Source: Maricaulis sp.
Lineage (GTDB): Bacteria; Pseudomonadota; Alphaproteobacteria; Caulobacterales; Maricaulaceae
Length of the DNA stretch: 19,318 bases
Assembly: GCA_002694345.1 (NCBI GenBank)
Contig: NZLV01000220.1
Span: 1 to 19,318, forward strand
Direction: 5' to 3'
Shown here: positions 8,668 to 14,596 of the stretch, piece by piece
How the letters are laid out: every line of letters begins with the position of its first letter
How positions within the stretch are numbered: the stretch's first letter is position 1
Translations under genes and position numbers: made by a program
Notes under the pieces: generated by a model
Seen by the model: the letters and a program-made list of their open reading frames with translations, nothing else
Told to the model about the DNA's origin: nothing
The model's database searches: none

Positions 8668-9093
8668 ATGACACTTCAAACGACGGCCTGCGGATTGGCG
8701 CTGCTCGTACTGGGCCTGACCAGCCCGGCCCAGGCGCAAGCGGTCCGGCAGCCCAGTGGCGAGTTCTTCCAGATGGGCCGCGTCGGCGGCAGCACCGATG
8801 ACGACCCGACCTATTTCTTCGCCCAATTCCAAGCCTCCACGGACGGCAGCCTGTCCGGAATTGTCCATATGAATGCCGCCGGGGAAGACATGCTCGGCAT
8901 GTGGACGATCGACCCTGACACCGGGGCCGTCACGATTGATATCGGATTTGGGGCCGAAACCCATTGCGAGAGCTGGCCCGTCTACGAGCCGGGCGAGACC
9001 ATCAGTTTCGACCCGCCCTCGGAGAAGAATTGCTGGGTCGGCACCAATCATGCGCCCTATGTTCACAGCATGATCTATGAGGGCCTGCGCTAG
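8668..9093 (+). CDS. Small secreted hypothetical protein, 141 residues
   Basis: I do not recognise a family. The N-terminus MTLQTTACGLALLVLGLTSP followed by AQAQA is a classical Sec signal peptide, with likely cleavage after AQA at about residue 25. The mature part is acidic, aromatic-rich and predicted to be mostly beta (DPTYFFAQFQ, GSLSGIVHMN, MLGMWTIDPDTGAVTIDIGF). Its two cysteines, Cys100 and Cys122, could form a disulfide in the periplasm. CGGGGAGACATC before the ATG is a good ribosome-binding site. It is flanked by terminators on both sides and so is transcribed alone; a promoter in the 90 bases after the first terminator was not clear. Confidence 0.8.
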   Translation: MTLQTTACGLALLVLGLTSPAQAQAVRQPSGEFFQMGRVGGSTDDDPTYFFAQFQASTDGSLSGIVHMNAAGEDMLGMWTIDPDTGAVTIDIGFGAETHCESWPVYEPGETISFDPPSEKNCWVGTNHAPYVHSMIYEGLR

Positions 9094-9106
9094 TCAGCCC
9101 CAACCC

Positions 9107-9153
9107 GACATGAAGAGGGCGGCACCGCATGACGGGCCGCCCTTTTTCATGTC
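9107..9153 (+). terminator. Intrinsic terminator after the small secreted protein gene
   Basis: The core stem GGGCGGC (9117-9123) with GCCGCCC (9136-9142) is followed by TTTTT. Outside it GACATG and CATGTC extend the pairing through an AAGA/TTTTT segment to about 17 bp with one bulge. It lies between the plus-strand secreted protein gene and the minus-strand regulator gene. The T run favours the plus direction; read the other way the tail is CTCTTC, so termination there is less certain. Confidence 0.82.
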
Positions 9154-9168
9154 CGCTCTGTGTACCGT

Positions 9169-9813
9169 CTAGAAAGTCCGCCGCAGGACGACCTTGTCGC
9201 CCCGCTCCTCCAGCCGGCTGGCATATTTGCCATCATCGATCACCGCGCCGGAATGGACGCAATAGACCGTGCGCGCCTCGGAAATGCGCGGCCAGTGGAT
9301 GCAATCGTAAAGCACGGTCTTCAGGCCGGAGGACACATTCACCTCCATCGATCCCAGGCTCTGCCCATAGGCCAGATTGTTCTGGAACATGCCTTCTTCG
9401 CGAAGCCGGACCAGCGCCTTGGTGAAATCCCCGCCGAGGAAGTCCTTCACATTGCGGCCCTCGGCCTCATGACGGGCCAAGCCGAACAATTCCAGTGCCC
9501 CGCGGGACACGGCCTTGATCATGCCCATGCTGTCCGTCACGAATTCGATCGACGGGTTGAGCGTCACCAGATCAACCCAGGTCGGCGCCGGCGCCACGAC
9601 GAAGGCGTCCTGGACGAGTTCCGCCATGCGGCGCTTGACCCGTTCCGGCGGCTCGCTGTCGCCATTCTCCCAACGCGAAATCATGGCCTGGGTCACACCC
9701 AGATCCGCGGCCAGCGCCGCCTGTTTCAAGCGTTTGGACATCCGGAAATTCCGGATCACTGACGGCCAGTTCACCTTGTTGGACGACACCGACAAATTCA
9801 TGTCCTGAACCAA
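9169..9813 (-). CDS. XRE-type HTH regulator with PAS-like sensor domain (paralogue 1)
   Basis: A 214-residue cytoplasmic DNA-binding protein. Residues about 17-70 are a Cro/C1-type helix-turn-helix; the recognition-helix region GVTQAMISRWENG is at 39-51. Residues about 85-190 look like a PAS-type ligand-binding domain (EFVTDSMGMIKAVSRGALELFG, then GRNVKDFLGG), ending with the CIHWP motif (171-175) shared with its neighbours. The start is taken as TTG because GGAGGGG lies 6 bases before it. The ATG four codons in (9801) has only AGGA one base away, and the TTG start gives the same length as paralogue 3. It is the last gene of a three-gene minus-strand tandem, 18 bases after paralogue 2. The ligand and targets are unknown; autoregulation is plausible but not shown. 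Confidence 0.85.
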   Translation of the reverse strand: MVQDMNLSVSSNKVNWPSVIRNFRMSKRLKQAALAADLGVTQAMISRWENGDSEPPERVKRRMAELVQDAFVVAPAPTWVDLVTLNPSIEFVTDSMGMIKAVSRGALELFGLARHEAEGRNVKDFLGGDFTKALVRLREEGMFQNNLAYGQSLGSMEVNVSSGLKTVLYDCIHWPRISEARTVYCVHSGAVIDDGKYASRLEERGDKVVLRRTF

Positions 9814-9819
9814 TTGCGT

Positions 9820-9826
9820 CCCCTCC
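9820..9826 (-). promoter_or_regulatory. Shine-Dalgarno that decides a TTG start
   Basis: GGAGGGG on the minus strand lies 6 bases before TTG (9813-9811) and 18 bases before the next in-frame ATG. The spacing fits the TTG and is too long for the ATG. Confidence 0.6.
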
Positions 9827-9831
9827 AGGGC

Positions 9832-10470
9832 CTATTCGGCAAAAATCAGTTCGATCTGACCCGACTGGCTACGCCGCAAGTGCGCAAACTCGGCTTGCGT
9901 AACCCGTGCGCCGGTCAGCATCCAGCGAATTTCGCCATCCTCTCCCCGATGTGGCCAGTGCAGACCCTGTACACAGTGACTGACCACATGCCCATTCTTG
10001 TCGACAAAACAGTACTTGTCAGCACTTTCAACGGTTTCGACCGCTTCGTCAAAAAATCCCGCGTTTTTTAGTCGCCGGTATAGTTGGGGCAGGTCACCGG
10101 AAAAGGCCTCATCGACATACTGCCCTTCGATCTCCGCGGCCGGACGCGCCAGCAATCGCGCCAGACCCTGGCTGACGGTTTCAATCTGCCCGACCGGGTC
10201 GATGACCGCCGCCAACCCTGGCTCCAGTGCCACCTGGCGCCGCCAATCCACAAGCGGGATGGCGGGCTCAAGCGCCAGCAAGACCCGTATCCGGGCCTGC
10301 ATGACGGGACTGGGATCCACCAGACCGGCCTCCCATCGTGACACCATGGCCTGGGTGACGCCAAGATCCTCGGCCAGGGCTGATTGCTTGATATTGTGCG
10401 AGAGGCGATAGCGGCGCAGCCGGTCGCGCCAGCCTTCATCGGATGAGTTCTTGCCGGTCGAACCTGCCAT
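9832..10470 (-). CDS. XRE-type HTH regulator with PAS-like sensor domain (paralogue 2)
   Basis: A 212-residue member of the same local family. The helix-turn-helix is at about 14-68 with GVTQAMVSRWEAG (37-49), the PAS-like domain at about 85-150 (AAVIDPVGQIETVSQGL, EGQYVDEAFSGDL), the GFF motif at 138-140, and GLHWP at 169-173 near the C-terminus, followed by a WMLTGARVT strand. It starts one base after the stop of paralogue 3 (TGA-G-ATG) and has only a weak ribosome-binding site of its own, so translation is probably coupled. A longer frame to 10608 overlaps paralogue 3 and has no family match, so it is not used. The C-terminal domain probably senses a small molecule; which one is unknown. 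Confidence 0.85.
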   Translation of the reverse strand: MAGSTGKNSSDEGWRDRLRRYRLSHNIKQSALAEDLGVTQAMVSRWEAGLVDPSPVMQARIRVLLALEPAIPLVDWRRQVALEPGLAAVIDPVGQIETVSQGLARLLARPAAEIEGQYVDEAFSGDLPQLYRRLKNAGFFDEAVETVESADKYCFVDKNGHVVSHCVQGLHWPHRGEDGEIRWMLTGARVTQAEFAHLRRSQSGQIELIFAE

Positions 10471-10471
10471 C

Positions 10472-11116
10472 TCAGATCGCTTTCCGGATGACGCGCGATC
10501 CGCCGAGGCGGGTGCGCACATCCTCGAAAACGCTGCGGGACACGGTCGCGCCGGAGAACAGCCAGACGATCTGGGGGCCCGCCAGAAAGGCCGGACGATG
10601 AAGACCATGGGTCAGGATCGCCCGCTCGGCCTGGTCCGGGCCAAAATAACGGATCCGGTCCATGCTCTCGGCCGACGCGACCCGCCCTTCGAAGAAGCCG
10701 CTGGCCGTCAGGGTGTCGAACAGCTCCACCAAATCACCGGTGAACGCTTCATGACAGAAACGCCCCTCCAGATCATGACGGCGACAACCCAGCGCCCTTT
10801 GCAAGCCCTGGCTGGCGCGCATCACCCGACCCTGGGCGCTGATCACGGCCACGGGGGCCGGATGGCGCCCGATCCGGTCCAGCCAGACCGCGCGCGGCAC
10901 CGCAGCGTGGGCCCGCCAGTAGAGATCGAATATCCGCTCCTGGATCCGCTCGCTGGGCAGCGAAGTTCCGGATTCCCAGCGGGAGATCATGGTCTGGGTC
11001 ACGCCCAGATCATGGGCCATGGCGGCCTGTTTGAGGCCCATGGAATGGCGATAGTGGCGGATCACGGAAGGCCAGTGGATGGCCGAAGTTTCCGAGCAAG
11101 CAAAGACCTGATTCAT
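10472..11116 (-). CDS. XRE-type HTH regulator with PAS-like sensor domain (paralogue 3)
   Basis: A 214-residue protein and the first gene of the minus-strand regulator tandem. The helix-turn-helix is at about 15-68 with GVTQTMISRWESG (38-50), preceded by IHWPSVIRHYR, which nearly repeats the NWPSVIRNFR of paralogue 1. The PAS-like region (about 85-150) reads VAVISAQGRVMRASQGLQ, then EGRFCHEAFTGDL, then GFF (140-142). The late GLHWP motif is altered here to GLHRP. ACGGAG precedes the ATG by 9 bases; the alternative upstream frame (to 11215) crosses the putative promoter and was rejected. It is transcribed away from the PiT-like transporter gene across a 236-base shared intergenic region. Confidence 0.85.
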   Translation of the reverse strand: MNQVFACSETSAIHWPSVIRHYRHSMGLKQAAMAHDLGVTQTMISRWESGTSLPSERIQERIFDLYWRAHAAVPRAVWLDRIGRHPAPVAVISAQGRVMRASQGLQRALGCRRHDLEGRFCHEAFTGDLVELFDTLTASGFFEGRVASAESMDRIRYFGPDQAERAILTHGLHRPAFLAGPQIVWLFSGATVSRSVFEDVRTRLGGSRVIRKAI

Positions 11117-11170
11117 CAGCGCAACTCCGTCTCGACGGGGCGCCGGCCGCGGCAGGCAGTGGGGTTCTAA

Positions 11171-11198
11171 AATATAACCAAACAGGCCCTGAAGGCAA
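11171..11198 (-). promoter_or_regulatory. Putative promoter of the three-regulator operon
   Basis: On the minus strand TTGCCT (11198-11193), 16 bases of spacer, then TATATT (11176-11171) lie about 55 bases before the start of paralogue 3. The -10 box also sits inside an imperfect dyad, GGTTCTAAAATATAACC (11163-11179), one of the few AT-rich spots in the region, which could allow autoregulation. Confidence 0.45.
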
Positions 11199-11244
11199 GA
11201 AGTGACGCCTAACAAAACCAGATGGATCGACTAAATCCCTGATG

Positions 11245-11289
11245 TGTCGCGACAGTTTTGTGAAATTGTCGGCGCATCGCGCATTGTCG
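11245..11289. promoter_or_regulatory. Cluster of TGTCG motifs between divergent regulator and transporter genes
   Basis: TGTCGCGACA (11245-11254) is a perfect 10-bp palindrome. ATTGTCG occurs twice as a direct repeat, at 11265-11271 and 11283-11289, starts 18 bp apart. All three share TGTCG and lie 64-108 bases before the transporter start. They are candidate binding sites for one of the adjacent HTH proteins; this is inference. Confidence 0.35.
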
Positions 11290-11352
11290 ATTGATCAGCC
11301 GACCCCGGACTTGCTACCTGCCTGCGGGCTTCCCAACGGACAGGGTTACATC

Positions 11353-12480
11353 ATGACAGACATCTCGCTCGCGGCCTGGGTGTTCTCGATCGTCGGCTTT
11401 CTGATCGCGTCCTATTCCATCGTCGCCAATGATGCGATCCAGACCCTGGGGACCTTCCTCAGCTCGAACGCAAAACGCTCCTGGCTGATCCTGTGGGCCT
11501 ATGCCTGCTCCATCATTGTTGCCGTCATGCTCTGGGGCTGGTTCATGGGCGGGCAGGACATCGCCTTCGGGCGCCTCAATTCCCTGCCCTATCCGGAAGC
11601 CGGCGTTCAATGGTGGCATGCCATTCCGCCGCTCTTCCTGCTGATCCTGACGCGCTATGGCGTGCCGGTCTCCACGACCTTCCTCGTCCTGACCATTTTC
11701 GCCCTGACCGGTGGCGCCGAGACCGAGGGCGTGCTGCCGAAAATGCTGACCAAGTCCGCCCTGGGCTATCTGGTCGCAATCGGGGCCGCCTTCGTCATCT
11801 ATCTGATCATTTCCCGCATTTTCGAACGCTGGGTGGCCAACACCAAGGACCAGCCCCACCACGCCTTCTGGTTTGTGGCTCAATGGGGCTCGACAGCCTT
11901 CCTCTGGTCCCAGTGGCTGATGCAGGACCTGGCCAATATCTTCGTCTTCCTGCCGCGTACGACCGAGCTGGTCCCGGTGATGGAAAACGGGGCGCCCCTG
12001 CTGCAGGACGGCGTGGCCGTGCTGGAAACCCAGGTCAGCTTCTCCCCGCTCCTGCTCGTTTTCGCCACGCTGGTCATGCTGGCGCTTCACGCCATCATCT
12101 TCGCGACGCGCGGCGGTGAGATTCAGAAGATCGTGCTGAGCAAGACCAATACGACGGACATCCGCGCCGCCACCCTGGTCGACCTCTTCTACGGCATCAT
12201 CCTCTTCATCTTCAAAGAGCTGAACGACATCCCGATGAGCACCACCTGGGTCTTCCTGGGCATGCTGGCCGGCCGCGAGATCGCGATTGCCTATGTTGCC
12301 GGTCTGCGCTCGAAGATGGACGCTGTGAAGGATGTCATCTCGGACGTATTCCGTGCCGGCATCGGCCTGATCATCTCCGTGATCCTGGCCATATTCCTGC
12401 CGGCCATGGCTCGCGGCGAACTGGGCGCGCTGATGAGCGATCTGCCGGGCTATGTGGGTCACGCGCTTGGACTCTCCTAA
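11353..12480 (+). CDS. PiT-like (inorganic phosphate transporter superfamily) membrane protein
   Basis: A 375-residue polytopic inner-membrane protein with about 8-10 hydrophobic segments. It shows the internal duplication typical of PiT transporters. In the first half NDAIQTLGT (26-34) resembles the PiT signature NDVANAxGT, followed by GVPVSTTF (103-110) like PISTTH. In the second half QDLANIFVFLPR (191-202) and DIPMSTTW (292-299) occupy the same places. The histidine of STTH is replaced by Phe and Trp, and the first Asn of the second signature by Gln, so the substrate may not be phosphate. The ATG used begins right before the first membrane helix; the 37 upstream codons overlap the candidate regulatory repeats. 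Divergent from the three-regulator tandem and 86 bases ahead of a fourth regulator with no clear terminator between them, so these two may be co-transcribed. Confidence 0.72.
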   Translation: MTDISLAAWVFSIVGFLIASYSIVANDAIQTLGTFLSSNAKRSWLILWAYACSIIVAVMLWGWFMGGQDIAFGRLNSLPYPEAGVQWWHAIPPLFLLILTRYGVPVSTTFLVLTIFALTGGAETEGVLPKMLTKSALGYLVAIGAAFVIYLIISRIFERWVANTKDQPHHAFWFVAQWGSTAFLWSQWLMQDLANIFVFLPRTTELVPVMENGAPLLQDGVAVLETQVSFSPLLLVFATLVMLALHAIIFATRGGEIQKIVLSKTNTTDIRAATLVDLFYGIILFIFKELNDIPMSTTWVFLGMLAGREIAIAYVAGLRSKMDAVKDVISDVFRAGIGLIISVILAIFLPAMARGELGALMSDLPGYVGHALGLS

Positions 12481-12516
12481 CGATTAATTAATTATGAGTG
12501 CCGCGTCAGGTTTCGA

Positions 12517-12532
12517 TTTTCTACAAAGAAAA
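12517..12532. promoter_or_regulatory. Dyad upstream of the fourth regulator
   Basis: TTTTCT-ACAA-AGAAAA is a perfect 6+4+6 inverted repeat, 34 bases before the ATG of the following HTH gene and in an AT-rich stretch (together with TTAATTAATTA at 12484-12494). It is a candidate autoregulatory site. There is no T run of terminator type after it. Confidence 0.35.
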
Positions 12533-12566
12533 CACGAGACTAACAGGGGACGGGGTAGACTCGGGA

Positions 12567-13169
12567 ATGGATTGGGCAAAAACAGTCCGGGCTCTTCGGC
12601 TGCGCTTGCGGCTGAAACAGGGGGCCATGGCCGAACTGATCGGTGTCAGCCAGACCTATATCTCCAGGCTTGAATCCGGCCTGGTGGAGCCTGCCCCGCA
12701 TGTCGCCGAGGCGATCGAGGCCCTGTCGAGCAATCCGCGTACACGCAGCACATTTGACGATTTCCTCGCCACCATTCGCTACAGCCCCTTCCCCTCCTTC
12801 CTGGTCCAGCCGGAGCCGGAGAATGGCCGTTACACGGTGGAAGCCATCAGCGCGGCGCTGGACGAGGATTGTGTCGCTGCCCTGTCCGACCTGACCGATT
12901 GCGAGGCTCTGGGACAGCTGCGCGACCAGATCGATACGATCTGCCAGTCCGGCCTGCGCTCGGGAGATGTGCTCAGCGCGACGGCGTTTTGGTGCGACAC
13001 ACGCGAAAGCCCGCGCTATTGGGCAACGCGCTACACGCCGGTCCGCGACGAAGCCGGCCAGTGCTTCCTGCACGGCACGCTCAGCGAACAAACCGCCAAT
13101 GATTATGCCGAATCCCTGCGCTCGGCCGGCACGGATTTGATCATTGAACGCTTCGGCGTCAGCGCCTGA
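12567..13169 (+). CDS. XRE-type HTH regulator, diverged fourth family member
   Basis: A 200-residue protein. The helix-turn-helix at about 3-54 (LRLKQGAMAELIGVSQTYISRLESGLVEP) resembles the three minus-strand paralogues, and MDWAKTVRALR aligns with their NWPSVIRNFR. The C-terminal half (about 70-175) has the same overall size, with a PAS-like strand pattern (YWATRYTPVRDEAGQCFLHGTL), but lacks the HWP and GFF motifs. It is therefore either a distant paralogue or a protein of the same architecture from another lineage. I chose the ATG of MDWAK because the conserved domain starts there; the alternative GTG at 12498 runs through the dyad. It lies downstream of the PiT-like gene on the same strand and ends 9 bases from the converging TonB-domain gene, with no visible terminator in that gap. 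Confidence 0.82.
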   Translation: MDWAKTVRALRLRLRLKQGAMAELIGVSQTYISRLESGLVEPAPHVAEAIEALSSNPRTRSTFDDFLATIRYSPFPSFLVQPEPENGRYTVEAISAALDEDCVAALSDLTDCEALGQLRDQIDTICQSGLRSGDVLSATAFWCDTRESPRYWATRYTPVRDEAGQCFLHGTLSEQTANDYAESLRSAGTDLIIERFGVSA

Positions 13170-13178
13170 CCCTGCGGA

Positions 13179-13532
13179 TCAATCATCCAGTCTGAAACGG
13201 ATCGGCTTGCTGTAGCGGCGGACACTCAACATTTCCGGGCCTGGCCAAGGCGTGAAACGCCAGCTTGAGGCTGCCGCCAGGGCCGCCGGCTCGAATACGG
13301 GATCGGAACAGCTGATCTCGAATTCATCGATCCGGCCTTGCTGATCGATCCGGAAAACGACGCTGCAATCGCCTTCCTGCGCCCGGCGGAGTGCGGTTCC
13401 AGGATAGACCGGAGCCTCACCCTCGACCTGTTGCGGACGCCACTCCCCGGCATCAGATTGCGCCAGGGCCGCCGGAGCCGCCATTAGCCCGGCTGGGATC
13501 ACCAGAGAGACGAGCAGACCCCGGGGCGCCAT
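13179..13532 (-). CDS. Small secreted protein with TonB C-terminal-like domain
   Basis: A 117-residue product. Residues 1-24 form a Sec signal peptide (LLVSLVIPAGLMAAPAALA, cleavage before QSDAG). The rest, about 37-117, looks like a TonB C-terminal domain: APVYPGTALRRAQEGDCSVVFRID, then GRIDEFEISCSDPVFEPAAL and SSWRFTPWPG. The proline-rich linker and the N-terminal anchoring helix of a true TonB are absent, so it cannot be a complete energy transducer; free periplasmic TonB_C-domain proteins are known but their role is generally unclear. Cys56 and Cys75 may form a disulfide. It lies 11 bases after the stop of korB on the same strand, so it may be the last gene of that operon, although the functional link is obscure. 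Confidence 0.75.
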   Translation of the reverse strand: MAPRGLLVSLVIPAGLMAAPAALAQSDAGEWRPQQVEGEAPVYPGTALRRAQEGDCSVVFRIDQQGRIDEFEISCSDPVFEPAALAAASSWRFTPWPGPEMLSVRRYSKPIRFRLDD

Positions 13533-13543
13533 TCCGTCAACCG

Positions 13544-14596
13544 TCAGCGATAGCGCTTTTGCAGCGAGGCCAGGGCGGCCTTGCCGGGGTTCAGCGCCTC
13601 ATAGGGAAGCTGGTTGAGCGGCGTTTTCGGCAGATGATTGGCCGCATGCATGTCCGGCATGTCCTCATTGAGATAGAGCAGACCCGTGCGGATCTCGCCG
13701 CCGCCATCATTCATCATCAGCGTCTCGATCGCCTGCGCCTTGTCGCGCGGATCATAATCGCTGTCCGTCTTGCGCAGGCGCAGCTCGCCGCCATCATGCA
13801 GCGTTACGCGCATCGCCCCGTCCTCGGCATATTCGCCCGTGATCTCCTCGGCATGAGCCACGAAATCCGTGTGCACGAGCGGGTGATAATACTTGTAGGT
13901 ATGGGCATAGCTCTTGGTCGAGCCGGCGTGGTCGTTGAAGGTCACGCAGGGTGAGATCACGTCGATCATCGCAAAACCCTTGTGCATCAGCGCCGCTTTC
14001 ACCAGCGGCACCAGCTGCGACTTGTCGCCAGAGAAGGCGCGCGCCACGAAGCCGGCCCCCAGCGTCAGCGCCTGAACACAGGGATCGATCGGGGTCTGCT
14101 CATTGGCGACACCCTTCTTCGACTTCGAGCCGATATCGGCCGAGGCCGAGAACTGGCCCTTGGTCAGCCCGTACACACCATTATTCTCGATGATGTAGAG
14201 CATGTTGAGATTGCGGCGGATCGCGTGTGCGAACTGGCCGAAGCCGATCGACAGACTGTCGCCATCGCCGGAAATCCCGATGTAGTGCAGATCGCCATTC
14301 ACGGCATTCGCGCCCGTCGCCACGGACGGCATGCGGCCGTGCACGCAATTGATGCCGTGCGACTGGCCCATGAAATAGGCCGTCGTCTTGGAAGAACAGC
14401 CGATGCCGGACACCTTGGCCGCGCTTTCCGGCGCCAGATTCAGCTCCCAGAAGGCCTGGACCAGGGCCGCCGTGACCGAGTCATGGCCGCAGCCGGCACA
14501 CAGGGTCGACATCGAGCCTTCGTAATTGCGGACCGTCAGGCCCAGCTCATTCTTGGGCAGGTGTTTGTCGATGAAGGGTTTCGGCATGGAGGTCAT
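13544..14596 (-). CDS. korB: 2-oxoacid:ferredoxin oxidoreductase, beta subunit
   Basis: The thiamine-diphosphate subunit (350 residues) of a 2-oxoacid:ferredoxin oxidoreductase, likely for 2-oxoglutarate. LCAGCGHDS (Cys33, Cys36), GIGCSS (Cys67) and DVISPCVTFN (Cys217) provide the four cysteines expected to hold a [4Fe-4S] cluster. GDGDSLSIG (110-118) with IIENNGVYG (135-143) is the ThDP/magnesium-binding motif. All core residues are present. GGAGACGCCGC precedes the ATG, which overlaps the stop of the alpha subunit by 4 bases (ATGA), so the subunits are translationally coupled. The length fits the oxygen-tolerant two-subunit KorAB type known in mycobacteria and halophiles. 2-Oxoglutarate versus pyruvate or branched-chain substrate cannot be settled by reading alone. 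Confidence 0.9.
   Translation of the reverse strand: MTSMPKPFIDKHLPKNELGLTVRNYEGSMSTLCAGCGHDSVTAALVQAFWELNLAPESAAKVSGIGCSSKTTAYFMGQSHGINCVHGRMPSVATGANAVNGDLHYIGISGDGDSLSIGFGQFAHAIRRNLNMLYIIENNGVYGLTKGQFSASADIGSKSKKGVANEQTPIDPCVQALTLGAGFVARAFSGDKSQLVPLVKAALMHKGFAMIDVISPCVTFNDHAGSTKSYAHTYKYYHPLVHTDFVAHAEEITGEYAEDGAMRVTLHDGGELRLRKTDSDYDPRDKAQAIETLMMNDGGGEIRTGLLYLNEDMPDMHAANHLPKTPLNQLPYEALNPGKAALASLQKRYR

Noticed and set aside
9169..13169. Prophage remnant suggested by several Cro/C1-type HTH genes
   Set aside because: No integrase, structural, lysis or attachment-site sequence is present. The proteins carry PAS-like sensor domains rather than repressor cleavage domains, and base composition matches the surroundings.
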